Source: Bacteroidales bacterium
Lineage (GTDB): Bacteria > Bacteroidota > Bacteroidia > Bacteroidales > UBA932
Reading direction: 5' to 3'
NCBI GenBank assembly: GCA_028686425.1
Contig: JAQUBZ010000005.1
Location: 1 to 64,000, forward strand
Length of the DNA stretch: 64,000 bases
Shown piece after piece: positions 8,315 through 18,252 of the stretch. The notes under the pieces are model-generated. The model was given only the letters and a program-made list of their open reading frames with translations. It did no database searches and was not told the DNA's origin. The first letter of the stretch is position 1, and every line of letters starts with the position of its first letter. A program made the translations under genes and the position numbers.

Positions 8315-9979
8315 CTAATATTTGCCGAATTGTTCCAATAATAACGAGATTTTTTCATCAGCGTTATCCCCTTTTGCTCCAAAGTAGAATTTTATCTTCG
8401 GCTCTGTTCCGGACGGACGAACCGATACAATCGTACCATCTCCCGAAATAAATTGAAGAACATTGGACTTAGGCAAACCTGTCTTATCTGGATAATTGTA
8501 ATCAATAACCTTTACCACAGCCTCTTGGGCTATATTTTCAGGAGGATTTGACCTAAGTTGTTTCATAATGCCCTGTATCTGTTCCACTCCGTCAATCCCT
8601 TTCATGGTCAGAGAAAGCAATTTCTCTTTGAAATATCCGAATTCTCCATATATCTCCTGCAAATACGAGTAAAGGCTCTTGCCATTATCTGCCAGCCATG
8701 CAGCACACTCTGCAACCATTGAACATGTTATGATTGAGTCCTTGTCTCTGACAAACTCCCCTACATTAAACCCATTGCTCTCCTCTCCACCGCAGACAAA
8801 CAGTTTTTTACCTTCATTACGTCTCACAACTTCGGCAATATACTTGAATCCGGTGAGTACATTATATATTTCCACACCGAATTTCTTTGCTATTTCTGAA
8901 AGCAATTCGGTGGTGACGATAGTCTTGACTATATATGTATCATCATTAAGTTTTCCTTCCTGCTGCCATCTGGTCAGAATATAATACGTAAGTATGGAAG
9001 CTGTCTGGTTGCCTGTCAGAAGCATTAATTTACCATGATCGTCACGAATGGCAACCCCTACTCTGTCAGCATCCGGATCGGTTGCAAGGACTATCTCCGC
9101 TCCAACTTGTTCAGCCTTATCCATTGCCATTTTCATGGCTGTAGGCTCTTCCGGATTAGGTGATTTCACTGTAGGAAAATTACTATCACTTACATCTTGA
9201 TCTTCAACATGATATATGTTTGTAAATCCAATTGTATGCAAAGCTTTTGGTACAAGCCTTACCCCTGTACCGTGCAACGGTGTATATACAATCTTCAAAC
9301 CTGAATGACGACTTATCGAGTCGGGGGACAAAGTCAGGGAGAGAACTGATGATAAAAATGCTTTATCTATCTCATCTCCGATAATTTCAGCGTAAGACAT
9401 CCCTTCATGTCCGAAATTGACTTGTTCGGGTGATGTGATTCGGGATACCTCCTCTATGATATTTTTATCGTGAGGCGATATAATTTGAGCTCCATCCTCC
9501 CAAAATACCTTGTACCCGTTGTATTCTTTCGGATTATGCGAAGCAGTAATCATGATTCCGGCCTTGCATTTCAAATATCTGATGGCAAAGCTCAATTCCG
9601 GAGTAGGTCTTATATTGTCAAAGATATACACCTTTATCTCATTGGAGAGCAACACATCAGCTGCTATTTTAGCAAATTCGCGACTGTTGTTGCGACTATC
9701 GTAAGAGATTACGACACTGCACTCTCCCCCTGCAAACACTTTTTTTAAATAGTTGGCAAGGCCCTGAGTTGCCATTCCTACAGTATATTTATTCATACGA
9801 TTGGTTCCGACCCCCATAATTCCCCTTAATCCTCCTGTTCCGAACTCGAGCATTCTATAGAAAGAATCTTCTAATTCTTTAGGATCGCCATTCATTAATT
9901 TAAACACATCTTTCTGAGTTTGAGCATCGAAAGCATCGCTAAGCCATGACTTTGCAACTTTAAGATAATTATTTTCCAT
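8315..9979 (-). CDS. Phosphoglucomutase/phosphomannomutase-type phosphohexomutase
   Basis: A 554-residue alpha-D-phosphohexomutase that moves phosphate between C1 and C6 of hexose phosphates. It has the active-site loop TASHNPKEYNGYK (phosphorylated Ser147), the metal loop DPDADRVG, the sugar loop GGEESNGF and the C-terminal phosphate-binding RPSGTEPK. Length fits the PGM2/phospho-sugar mutase group common in Bacteroidota. Whether glucose or mannose phosphate (or ribose phosphate) is preferred cannot be told from sequence. It appears monocistronic, divergent from the MATE gene. Confidence 0.9.
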   Translation of the reverse strand: MENNYLKVAKSWLSDAFDAQTQKDVFKLMNGDPKELEDSFYRMLEFGTGGLRGIMGVGTNRMNKYTVGMATQGLANYLKKVFAGGECSVVISYDSRNNSREFAKIAADVLLSNEIKVYIFDNIRPTPELSFAIRYLKCKAGIMITASHNPKEYNGYKVFWEDGAQIISPHDKNIIEEVSRITSPEQVNFGHEGMSYAEIIGDEIDKAFLSSVLSLTLSPDSISRHSGLKIVYTPLHGTGVRLVPKALHTIGFTNIYHVEDQDVSDSNFPTVKSPNPEEPTAMKMAMDKAEQVGAEIVLATDPDADRVGVAIRDDHGKLMLLTGNQTASILTYYILTRWQQEGKLNDDTYIVKTIVTTELLSEIAKKFGVEIYNVLTGFKYIAEVVRRNEGKKLFVCGGEESNGFNVGEFVRDKDSIITCSMVAECAAWLADNGKSLYSYLQEIYGEFGYFKEKLLSLTMKGIDGVEQIQGIMKQLRSNPPENIAQEAVVKVIDYNYPDKTGLPKSNVLQFISGDGTIVSVRPSGTEPKIKFYFGAKGDNADEKISLLLEQFGKY

Positions 9980-10031
9980 TTGTATTATTTTTCTACGTAA
10001 AAATAATAATTTTTATTCAATAAAGAAACAT

Positions 10032-10039
10032 TATCTTTG
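10032..10039 (+). promoter_or_regulatory. -7 promoter box of the MATE gene, implying a leaderless transcript
   Basis: TATCTTTG matches TAnnTTTG. It ends only 6 bases before the GTG start at 10046, so the expected transcription start coincides with the start codon. Confidence 0.55.
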
Positions 10040-10045
10040 CGCCCC

Positions 10046-11407
10046 GTGAAATTCAGAGATTACATACCGTTTTACAAACGCAATCTTAAAGTTGCCATTC
10101 CCGTCATGATTACTCAGGCCGGGCAGGTTGTTGTCAATCTTGCCGACAACATCATGGTAGGGCATCTTGGTGCGGGAGAGCTTGCAGGTGTATCATTTGC
10201 CAATGCCGTTTTCATGATGGGGCTTGTATTTACAATCGGCTTTACACAAGGAATAACCCCCATTGTCGGACAGAGCTACGGCGAAGGCCGGCACGAACAT
10301 TCAGCAAGAATTTTTCAAAATTCAATTGTAATCAACATTATTATGTCTGTCATCGTTACACTGATAATGTTTGCTGTCGGGCTGAATCTCGACAAGATGG
10401 GGCAAAATGAAGAGGTTCTCACATTTGCAAAGCAGTACTATTTTATAAGTGTGCTTACGATTGTCCCCATGGTGCTGTTTTTGGGAGCAAGGTTTTTCTC
10501 GGAAGGTATTGGCAACACTAAAAATGCGATGTATATCACTCTGTTTGTCAATGTTTTGAACATATTTCTAAATTGGATTCTGATTTTCGGCAATTGGGGA
10601 GCCCCTAAGATGGGTGTTGCAGGAGCAGCGTACGCAACTCTCATCAGCAGAATTGTTGCGATGGTATTATTCATCATTCTGCTGTTCACCATCTCCCCTT
10701 ACAAACAATACTTTAAGATGATGTGCAAACCTGTTTGCGACAAAATATCCATTAGAAATTTACTTAAGACATCCTTTCCTATTTCACTTCAGAGCCTGCT
10801 TGAGGCCGGAGCTTTCAGTATAGCCGCCATTATGGTCGGGTGGATTGGCAAATATGAGCTGGCCGGACATCAGGTAGCTCAGAGTCTGAGCCACTTTACT
10901 TTCATGCTCGCTTTAGGGTTTGGAGCAGCAGCCACCATCCGTGTATCTCACCAGTTCGGAGGAAAGAACTATATCGAGACACGTATGGCAGGGATAGCCG
11001 CAATTCACATGAGTGTAAGTTTCATGGCATTTTTCGGAATAATATTCATTATTTTCAGGAATGATATTCCGTTCATCTTCTCAAATGACCCTAAAGTCAT
11101 AGCCTTTGCATCTCAAATTATAGTAGTAATGGCTATGTATCAGATATTTGACGCGTTACAACTTTCAGCCGTATCTTCATTGAGAGGATTGAAGGACATC
11201 AACAAACCTCTATTGTATTCCTCAATTTCTTACTATGTAATATGTCTTCCGGCAGCCTATATTCTGGGATTTATCTTCAATTTGGGGGTAATAGGAGTAT
11301 GGATTGGTCTGCTGCTCGGACTGATGTTTGCAGGTATATTGTTCTTTATAAGGTTCGACAAACTATCTAAACACATTATTGCTACAAATGGAGATGTTAA
11401 ACTCTGA
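10046..11407 (+). CDS. MATE family multidrug/cation exporter
   Basis: A 453-residue, 12-segment transporter of the multidrug and toxin extrusion family, which exports cationic or drug-like substrates using a Na+ or H+ gradient. The first segment carries the family pattern (LADNIMVGHLG) and the internal two-fold repeat is evident. I chose the GTG at 10046 (MKFRDYIPF...). A TTG frame extension at 10037 would overlap the promoter box. The start is therefore nearly or fully leaderless. Its 3' end overlaps the methyltransferase gene by 20 bases, so the two are coupled. In a window with Na+ pumps, Na+ coupling is plausible but not shown. Confidence 0.88.
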   Translation: MKFRDYIPFYKRNLKVAIPVMITQAGQVVVNLADNIMVGHLGAGELAGVSFANAVFMMGLVFTIGFTQGITPIVGQSYGEGRHEHSARIFQNSIVINIIMSVIVTLIMFAVGLNLDKMGQNEEVLTFAKQYYFISVLTIVPMVLFLGARFFSEGIGNTKNAMYITLFVNVLNIFLNWILIFGNWGAPKMGVAGAAYATLISRIVAMVLFIILLFTISPYKQYFKMMCKPVCDKISIRNLLKTSFPISLQSLLEAGAFSIAAIMVGWIGKYELAGHQVAQSLSHFTFMLALGFGAAATIRVSHQFGGKNYIETRMAGIAAIHMSVSFMAFFGIIFIIFRNDIPFIFSNDPKVIAFASQIIVVMAMYQIFDALQLSAVSSLRGLKDINKPLLYSSISYYVICLPAAYILGFIFNLGVIGVWIGLLLGLMFAGILFFIRFDKLSKHIIATNGDVKL

Positions 11408-12581
11408 TACACTGTCTTTTATTGTTGAACATCAGGACGAAGAGACATCCAGACTGCTGTTTGCCGCATCTTCATATCCTAATATCGATATGAGAAGTGC
11501 CGTCAGAAGAATTGAAGCAAGGAAGAAAATAAAATATAAAATTCCCGAATGGTATGCCCATCCCGAACTCGACTATCCGTTCTCTATCTCTCTCGAACAG
11601 TGCAGTTCTCAACTGACAGCACAATACAAACAGAGATTTGTCTCCAACAACGACACCATTGCAGATTTGACTGGAGGATTGGGAGTCGATACCTATTATA
11701 TGAGTCTCAAATGCAGAGTATGCCATTATTTTGAGAAGAACAAAGATTTATGTGAAAGTGCAGCATCTAATTTCAAATTTCTCGAATGCAACAATATAAT
11801 TGTCACAAATCAAGACTCGACCGATTATATTCACACAGCAGAAGCTCCCCGTTTCGATTTGATATATCTTGACCCTGCGAGAAGGGATAACGTTTCAAAA
11901 AGGGTTTATTCCATAACTGATTGCGAACCTGATGCAGTCGAACTCCTCCCCTCTCTTTTCAGATTGAGCGACAGAGTATTGATAAAAGTTTCCCCAATGG
12001 CCGATATACGAAAGTGCGTGGATTTGTTTCCACACACATCACAACTCCATATTGTATCTCTGCGCAATGAGTGTAAGGAGGTACTGTTACTCGTGGAGAA
12101 ATCATTTGTCGGTGAAACTCAGATTTTTGCAGTCAACATCAACGGAGATAAACGCGAAGAATCTTTCAAATTTAAGATTAGTGAAGAAAAAATGGCAGTG
12201 GCTTTATTGAGCTCTACTCCCCAAAAGTATATTTACCAGCCGAACAAAGCTATTCTCAAATCGGGTGGATTCAAGCTTGTATCAGAACGTTACAACATCC
12301 ATAAACTTGCCCAAAGCACACATCTATATACTTCAGAGAGAGAGATTGATGATTTTTTAGGGAAGCGCTATCTTGTGGAGAAGATATACCCTTTCAATAG
12401 GGAAACTCTTAAAGTAATACCATCGGAATACCCTAAGGCTGAGGTATTTGCGGTCAACTTTCCAATCGACACCAATCACCTCAGAGGGAGACTGAAAATA
12501 AAAGATGGCGGCGACAAGTACCTTATAGCCTGCACATTGGCAGATGACAGTAAAGTGATTATCGCCGCATCATTATTATAA
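11388..12581 (+). CDS. Class I SAM-dependent methyltransferase with THUMP-like region (PG1098-type)
   Basis: A 397-residue protein. After an N-terminal helical part (1-90) comes a Rossmann methyltransferase core with SAM-binding DLTGGLGVD and the catalytic-type motif YLDPARRD. A C-terminal ferredoxin-like extension ends with a GDKYLIAC segment. The layout matches the Bacteroidota family typified by Porphyromonas gingivalis PG1098, whose substrate I do not know. The DPAR motif resembles DPPY-type N-methyltransferases of RNA, so an RNA target is an inference. I chose the ATG at 11388 inside the end of the MATE gene. The stop lies one base from the convergent peptidase gene. Confidence 0.75.
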   Translation: MEMLNSDTLSFIVEHQDEETSRLLFAASSYPNIDMRSAVRRIEARKKIKYKIPEWYAHPELDYPFSISLEQCSSQLTAQYKQRFVSNNDTIADLTGGLGVDTYYMSLKCRVCHYFEKNKDLCESAASNFKFLECNNIIVTNQDSTDYIHTAEAPRFDLIYLDPARRDNVSKRVYSITDCEPDAVELLPSLFRLSDRVLIKVSPMADIRKCVDLFPHTSQLHIVSLRNECKEVLLLVEKSFVGETQIFAVNINGDKREESFKFKISEEKMAVALLSSTPQKYIYQPNKAILKSGGFKLVSERYNIHKLAQSTHLYTSEREIDDFLGKRYLVEKIYPFNRETLKVIPSEYPKAEVFAVNFPIDTNHLRGRLKIKDGGDKYLIACTLADDSKVIIAASLL

Positions 12582-12582
12582 T

Positions 12583-14697
12583 TTATTTCGTCAGATAATC
12601 CTTCAAAATAGAAGGCATCTCACTCTCCAGCAGATATTTATACCAGAATTTGTAATCCTGCAGATTTGACTGCTTAGCTTGATTTCCTCTATAGCCATGC
12701 ATTCCCTGAGGATATATCATCAATTCAAAATCCTTCTTCTGACTTTGCAATTTATCTATCAGCTGAAGTGTATTCAGGAAATGGACATTGTCATCTCCGG
12801 TACCGTGTGTGATACGGAGCATATTGGTCTTGTCTCCCTTGTATGCGTCAACTCTGTCATATACTGTAGCTTGTGCATATCCGTCAGGGTTATCCTGAGG
12901 ACGGTCCATATATCTTTCGGTATAGTGGGAATCGTATAATCTCCAGTCATATACTCCGCCACCTGCAATGCCGTACTTGAAGTATTCATTCCCCTCGGTA
13001 ACAGCCAACGCAGTCATCGTGCCTCCGAAAGAGAAACCTTGTATTCCAATCTTGTCCTTATCCACATAAGGCATGGCTGTAAAATATTTGATACCATCTA
13101 TGAAGTCTTGGAGTTCAAGGACCCCCAACTTTCTATATACCTGATTGATACCTGTTTTGCCCAGGTGACCGGACGATCTGGTGTCAAGGGTTACCTGTAT
13201 TACACCGTGATTTGCCCACCATTGGTTTCTGAAAAAGAGTCCTGCCCACGAGTCTTTGACCTGAGGAGAGTCCGGACCGCCATATATATCCACTTTTACC
13301 GGATATTTTTTGTTCTTGTCCATGTCAACAGGCCAGATGACAGATGCAGGAAGTTCGTAACCATCTCTTGTTTTGATAGTTATCATTTGCGGTAAAGACA
13401 ATTTATACTTGTCGAAATCTGCTCCCTTTGAATCGAACAGGACTGTGACTACTTTTTTTGAGAGGTTACCGCTCTGAGGTATGGCGATATTGACGAACAT
13501 GTTAGGAGTCGTCGAATTTGAGACAGTTGCGGCAATATTTCTGTCGTCCGGAGATATCGTCACAGATGAAAACGTATAATTGCCATAAGATACACGTTCG
13601 GTCTTTTTATTTTTCAGAGTGACACGATATATGTCCACCCTTGTGGAGGCCTCCTTCTTTGCTGTGAAGAAGAGATATTTCTTGTCAACTTTAAGAAGAT
13701 TGATGCTCCAGTTGTTTCCTGATGTAAGCTTTTCGAATCTGCTGCCGTTATATGTCAGATAATAGATCTGCTGCCAACCTTCAAAATCCCTTACGATATA
13801 AATACCTTCGTCTGTAAAGAGCATCTGTTCCATCCAGTCTATCCATGTATCCTGGTGTTCCTTATAGACAGTTTCTTTGCTGCCGGTGAGAGGATTTACT
13901 GAAAATAATTCCATATCATCCTGAGAGCGAGGCATCCAGGCAACCATAAATCTATCGCCGTCACCGCTCCAGAAAGGAATGCCGAAATACTGGTCTTTCT
14001 CCTGATCGAAATCGGCCCAGACAGTTTCACCTCCGCGAGCTGAGACAAAACCAACTTTGACTTTCGGATTGTCATCACCGGCCTGAGGATATCTTGTCTG
14101 ATTAAGTGAGCCATGGTCGCTGTTTGAGAGGAATATCGGAAACATAGGCACATTCGTGTTATCAAACCTGTAGAATGCAAGTACCTTGCTGTCAGGTGAC
14201 CACCAGAATGCCTTATACTGTGAAGGTCTCCCCAATATCTCTTCGTAATAGACCCATGAGGCATATCCGTTGAGTATAAGATCTGAGCCATCGTATGTAT
14301 GACGGGTTATCTTTTTAGATTTCAGGTCGATAGAGTATAAATCATTGTTCAATGTATATGCAACCTTTGTTGAATCAGGTGAGAGAGTAGGATTCTTCCA
14401 TCCCTGTACAAGATTGTCATATTCTGAACTCGTCACCTTGTTATCCTCTTTGTATTCTTTCTTTTCCCCTTTCACGAGATCATAGGTATATAGGCGGAAA
14501 GCAGATTGAATGACCAATGTCCTGTTATCAATGAATTTTCTGGGGGAAGGTATCGGATCGAGGATTCCCTTTGGAAATTTATTGAAGAGCTGTTCATCGG
14601 AAAAATTGACAGTTGCCGGTTTCTTGTCCTGTGCATGGGCGGCAGCCGACAACAGCAGGCAGATAGCAATAATTGAAGTTTTTAAAAAGTAATTCAT
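12583..14697 (-). CDS. Dipeptidyl-peptidase IV-type S9 serine peptidase, secreted
   Basis: A 704-residue exported peptidase that should release dipeptides, typically X-Pro, from peptide N-termini. It has a signal peptide (about 1-22, cleavage AHA-Q), an eight-bladed beta-propeller (about 50-450) containing the paired-Glu element WVYYEEILGR that anchors the free amino terminus, and an alpha/beta-hydrolase domain. That domain carries nucleophile GFSFGG, Asp in GDDNVHF and His in GMHGYRG. I start it at the ATG 14697, which gives a clean signal peptide; an earlier in-frame start would overlap the upstream gene. It is the last gene of a five-gene leftward unit. Such enzymes feed asaccharolytic growth in related oral and gut species. 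Confidence 0.9.
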   Translation of the reverse strand: MNYFLKTSIIAICLLLSAAAHAQDKKPATVNFSDEQLFNKFPKGILDPIPSPRKFIDNRTLVIQSAFRLYTYDLVKGEKKEYKEDNKVTSSEYDNLVQGWKNPTLSPDSTKVAYTLNNDLYSIDLKSKKITRHTYDGSDLILNGYASWVYYEEILGRPSQYKAFWWSPDSKVLAFYRFDNTNVPMFPIFLSNSDHGSLNQTRYPQAGDDNPKVKVGFVSARGGETVWADFDQEKDQYFGIPFWSGDGDRFMVAWMPRSQDDMELFSVNPLTGSKETVYKEHQDTWIDWMEQMLFTDEGIYIVRDFEGWQQIYYLTYNGSRFEKLTSGNNWSINLLKVDKKYLFFTAKKEASTRVDIYRVTLKNKKTERVSYGNYTFSSVTISPDDRNIAATVSNSTTPNMFVNIAIPQSGNLSKKVVTVLFDSKGADFDKYKLSLPQMITIKTRDGYELPASVIWPVDMDKNKKYPVKVDIYGGPDSPQVKDSWAGLFFRNQWWANHGVIQVTLDTRSSGHLGKTGINQVYRKLGVLELQDFIDGIKYFTAMPYVDKDKIGIQGFSFGGTMTALAVTEGNEYFKYGIAGGGVYDWRLYDSHYTERYMDRPQDNPDGYAQATVYDRVDAYKGDKTNMLRITHGTGDDNVHFLNTLQLIDKLQSQKKDFELMIYPQGMHGYRGNQAKQSNLQDYKFWYKYLLESEMPSILKDYLTK

Positions 14698-14707
14698 ATC
14701 ATTAAGA

Positions 14708-15385
14708 TTAACGTTTACTTCCTCCTGTAAATAGTACAATATAATATATCAGAGTAGCCAGCGAACTCAGCGCGGCAACCACGTAGGTGTATGCAGCTGC
14801 ACGAAGTGCACTTTGGGCGGCTGCGTGGTTGTACGGATCTGTGACCCCGCTCTGCTCCAGCCATACAAGTGCTCTTTTACTTGCATTTATTTCGACAGGA
14901 AGGGTAATAAAGCTGAATAATGTGGTTAATGCAAATAAAATTATTCCTACAAGCATTATCTGTGGCACGGCATTGATAAGCAGCATTCCGGCAAGCAGCA
15001 CCAACGAAAGAATCTTTGATGAGAAGGAGACCACCGGAACGAGAGAGGAACGTATTTTCAGGGGTAAATATCCCTTTGCATGCTGCAACGCATGGCCACA
15101 TTCATGTGCGGCAACAGCAGCTGCCATCACCGATTGAGAGTCAAAAACACCCTCACTCAAGTTTACAGTATGTTTGGCGGGATTATAGTGGTCTGTCAAC
15201 TGACCCGATACGTTAGTGACCGACACATCATCGATTCCATTATCTTTCAACATCTTTTCAGCTACATACCTTCCTGTCATTCCCGATCTGATCGGAATTT
15301 TGGAATACTTCTCAAACTTGCGCTGAAGCGAAAGTTGGGCAATCCAACTTGCAATTGCAACAGCTATAAACAATATCCAATACAT
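14708..15385 (-). CDS. Membrane zinc metallopeptidase, YugP-like
   Basis: A 225-residue membrane protein of the Zn_peptidase_2 family. The zinc-binding HExxH is HECGH at residues 94-98, flanked by one N-terminal membrane segment and about three C-terminal ones. The physiological substrate of this family is not established to my knowledge; a role in membrane-protein turnover is often assumed. It sits between the RecD-like helicase (6-base gap) and the dipeptidyl peptidase (10-base gap), in the same unit. Confidence 0.85.
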   Translation of the reverse strand: MYWILFIAVAIASWIAQLSLQRKFEKYSKIPIRSGMTGRYVAEKMLKDNGIDDVSVTNVSGQLTDHYNPAKHTVNLSEGVFDSQSVMAAAVAAHECGHALQHAKGYLPLKIRSSLVPVVSFSSKILSLVLLAGMLLINAVPQIMLVGIILFALTTLFSFITLPVEINASKRALVWLEQSGVTDPYNHAAAQSALRAAAYTYVVAALSSLATLIYYIVLFTGGSKR

Positions 15386-15391
15386 AATCTG

Positions 15392-16804
15392 CTATATAAA
15401 AAATTCATCTTTAAAATTAACAAAATATACCTTTTCCACTCCGCGCGTAATAGCGGTATAGAGCCATTTCAAATCATCAAGAGTAGGCTCCTGCCAAAAC
15501 GGATTATCAATAAATACACATTTCCACTGTCCTCCCTGCGATTTGTGACATGTGATGGCAGTGGCATATTTTATCTGCAATGCGTTGTAATACTTATCCT
15601 CCCTCACCGCTGAAAATCGTTTCTTTTTAGCCTTTATATCTGCATAATCTTCACACACACCATCAAACAGCATCTTTTGCTGCTCCTGAGAGAGCGCCGG
15701 CGATTCGGAAGTCAAAGTATCCAAAATAATCTTGGCAGTAATCTCCACATTGTTATAATCAGGAAATGACAATACCGCTTCCGCAAAATTTATTCCATAT
15801 CTTGTTTCATATTTGGATATTTTCATCAACTGAGCCACATCTCCGTTTGCAATAAAATCAAGTTCGGGAATATTTTCAAGAAACTGATAACAATTTTTAA
15901 CTACCATCAATTTATCTCCGCGTGTAAGTTTTTCTTCTCTGAATAACACGGTTGAGCGAATACCGGCATTATATCTGTTTGCCCGTTTATTGGAACGGCA
16001 CAGCACCACCACATTGTCAAGTCCGAATTTGTTGACGGCATCCGAAATTTTCTCGATAAGTTCTCCTCCGGAAATTCGTTCAATATCCGTAAACTCTTCG
16101 ACACTCATTTTTGGAATAGTGGCATCTTGTCGTTCGATTAACTTTCTGACCACCGTGGCATTGGACAATATACCCGACTCTCTTGTCTGCCGGACAACAC
16201 TCGTAAGCTGTGTATATTCCACGCGCCCATAGCGTTGCATATACTCCGGGTCGAGAGCGGGACTTTTATCGAGACCTATCGGAGGCAGTTGCCCGCTGTC
16301 ACCTATTATTATAAGTTTATTATCCACTCCGGCACGAACGTATGTAATCAAATCGTCTAAAAGATCCCCCGAACCGAACACATTATTGGAGCCTCCCTGC
16401 ACAGAAATAAGAGATGCTTCATCCACGATAAAATACGTATCTTTCGACTTGTTTATATCGAGTTTGAAATTTCCGACACCATCCGCCTCTATGGATTTCT
16501 GACGATAGATATGTTTGTGTATCGTAAAAGCCTTATCCGATGTAAATCCTGAAATCACTTTGGCAGAACGACCTGTAGGTGCAAGCAGTACATATTTGTA
16601 CTCAAATTGATGCAGGGTTTTGACAAAAGAGGCAATGGCTGATGTTTTACCGGTACCGGCATATCCGCAAACTATCAGTATATCCCCCTGTTTATCTTGC
16701 GTGACAAAGTCTGCAAGAGCCCTGAAAAGCAAATTCTGACAGCTCGTAGGCGTATATTTCAGATTTTCAGTGAGACGTTGAATAAAAAAATCGGTAACTG
16801 CCAT
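15392..16804 (-). CDS. RecD-like superfamily 1 DNA helicase
   Basis: A 470-residue ATP-dependent helicase. Walker A is GYAGTGKTS (about 45-53), motif II is FIVDEAS and motif III is IIGDSGQLPPI. The C-terminal UvrD_C2-like module has TCHKSQGGQW and LYTAITRG. This is the single-subunit RecD/RecD2-like type that moves 5' to 3' on DNA and lacks the long N-terminal extension of RecD2. It probably acts in replication-fork or break repair. Its start overlaps the trkH stop in a TAATG junction, so the two are translationally coupled, though their functions look unrelated. Confidence 0.85.
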   Translation of the reverse strand: MAVTDFFIQRLTENLKYTPTSCQNLLFRALADFVTQDKQGDILIVCGYAGTGKTSAIASFVKTLHQFEYKYVLLAPTGRSAKVISGFTSDKAFTIHKHIYRQKSIEADGVGNFKLDINKSKDTYFIVDEASLISVQGGSNNVFGSGDLLDDLITYVRAGVDNKLIIIGDSGQLPPIGLDKSPALDPEYMQRYGRVEYTQLTSVVRQTRESGILSNATVVRKLIERQDATIPKMSVEEFTDIERISGGELIEKISDAVNKFGLDNVVVLCRSNKRANRYNAGIRSTVLFREEKLTRGDKLMVVKNCYQFLENIPELDFIANGDVAQLMKISKYETRYGINFAEAVLSFPDYNNVEITAKIILDTLTSESPALSQEQQKMLFDGVCEDYADIKAKKKRFSAVREDKYYNALQIKYATAITCHKSQGGQWKCVFIDNPFWQEPTLDDLKWLYTAITRGVEKVYFVNFKDEFFI

Positions 16805-18252
16805 TAATTATTTCTCCTGAAAATAGTAAAAATAATCAAAACGGAAAAGACTCCGAGACGTCCGACAATCATCTGTATTCCCATTACAATTTTTGCAAAG
16901 GAGGGAACTTGCGAGAAATTATCCAAAGAGCCTACCGAACCGAACGCCGGACCAATATTGCACATCAAAGCCACGGACGAGCTTAGCGATTCCATAAGTT
17001 CCAGACCGCAAGCGGCATAAATCATCGAACCGATTAATATTACAAATAGATAGACCAGAACAAACAATGCCACATTTAATATCATATCCCGCTCAATTAT
17101 CCTGCCTCCCGATTTGACCGTCACCACTGCATTAGGATGGGCTATTTTCATCAATTGGGCTCTTGCTGCCTTAAATAGAATCCATACCCTGTCGGATTTG
17201 ACACCTCCTGTAGTAGATCCCGAACATCCGCACTGAATAGAGATGTACAACAATATAAGAATCGAAAAAACAGGCCATACACTTGTATCGTCTATTGCAA
17301 ATCCTGTAGCTGAGATTACTGATGTCACATAGAAAAACGACTCTCTCAAAGAGAGCCATATATTATCGTATGTACCTGTATATCTGAGATTAATAGTAAC
17401 AAGCAGACCTGCAATCAGTATGGTGGTGAGATAAAATTTAGTTACGGGATCTCTGAATATTTTAGCCGAACGACTTGCTATAGAGCTGTAAATCAGTCCA
17501 AAATGCAAACTTGAAAGAATCATGTATATCATCAGGATTGTTTCTATCAGAGGCGAATTGAAAGCAGCTATAGAAAGATTTCTGGTACTGAATCCGCCTG
17601 TTGAAACTGTGCTGAAAGCATGATTGACGGCATCAAACAGAGACATTCCCGAACAAAGTAACAATATTATAAGCGATATGGTCAGTCCGATATAGACTGA
17701 AAACACGACCTTGATAAGCTGATTGGATTTGTACCTGTAATTGGACTTCGACACATCCGATATTTCCATTTGCCTCATTCTAAGCTTAATAGACCCAAGT
17801 GACGGCAATATCATCATCATAAACACTACAACTCCCAACCCTCCGATAAAATGGGTTGAAGATCTCCAGAACAACAATCCTTTGGGCAGAGCCTCAATAT
17901 CATTTACAATAGTAGCCCCCGTAGTCGTGATTCCGGACGAACTCTCAAACCATGCATTGGCCAATGTAAACTCTCCACCCCACAAAACGTATGGTATCAT
18001 TCCGAATATACAGCTCAAAATCCATGAAAACAGAATAATCGCAAGCCCCTCCTTGGTATTTATATCATTTTTGTTTTTTACAAAAATCAAGGGAAAAGAA
18101 CCGAACACGAAAGTAATCACGGCACTAAGAAACAATGGCGAAAATGAGGAATCAAAACCGTTGAAAGCAGATACAAGTAGTGAAAAAAACATAAATAAAG
18201 CATTGAATATCAATGCTATACCAATATTTCTCGCTATTACTCCGACATTCAT
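16804..18252 (-). CDS. trkH: TrkH-type potassium uptake channel subunit
   Basis: A 482-residue member of the Trk/Ktr/HKT family with four membrane-pore-membrane repeats. The pore-loop glycines fall in SSGITTTGAT, FSTVSTGGFS, SATGFAIDD and CNIGPAFGS, the four positions that form the K+ filter. TrkH normally works with a cytoplasmic RCK protein (TrkA) that gates it. No trkA is encoded next to it here. Instead the gene directly upstream encodes an orphan HAMP membrane protein, coupled through a TAATG overlap. TrkA may lie elsewhere in the genome. Confidence 0.93.
   Translation of the reverse strand: MNVGVIARNIGIALIFNALFMFFSLLVSAFNGFDSSFSPLFLSAVITFVFGSFPLIFVKNKNDINTKEGLAIILFSWILSCIFGMIPYVLWGGEFTLANAWFESSSGITTTGATIVNDIEALPKGLLFWRSSTHFIGGLGVVVFMMMILPSLGSIKLRMRQMEISDVSKSNYRYKSNQLIKVVFSVYIGLTISLIILLLCSGMSLFDAVNHAFSTVSTGGFSTRNLSIAAFNSPLIETILMIYMILSSLHFGLIYSSIASRSAKIFRDPVTKFYLTTILIAGLLVTINLRYTGTYDNIWLSLRESFFYVTSVISATGFAIDDTSVWPVFSILILLYISIQCGCSGSTTGGVKSDRVWILFKAARAQLMKIAHPNAVVTVKSGGRIIERDMILNVALFVLVYLFVILIGSMIYAACGLELMESLSSSVALMCNIGPAFGSVGSLDNFSQVPSFAKIVMGIQMIVGRLGVFSVLIIFTIFRRNN

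Noticed and set aside
10037..10045. TTG start for the MATE gene
   Set aside because: It would begin inside the -7 promoter box and adds only three residues that do not fit the family start.
16804..18252. Missing trkA as evidence of a TrkA-independent TrkH
   Set aside because: TrkA is often encoded elsewhere; its absence next to trkH in a 64 kb window proves nothing by itself.
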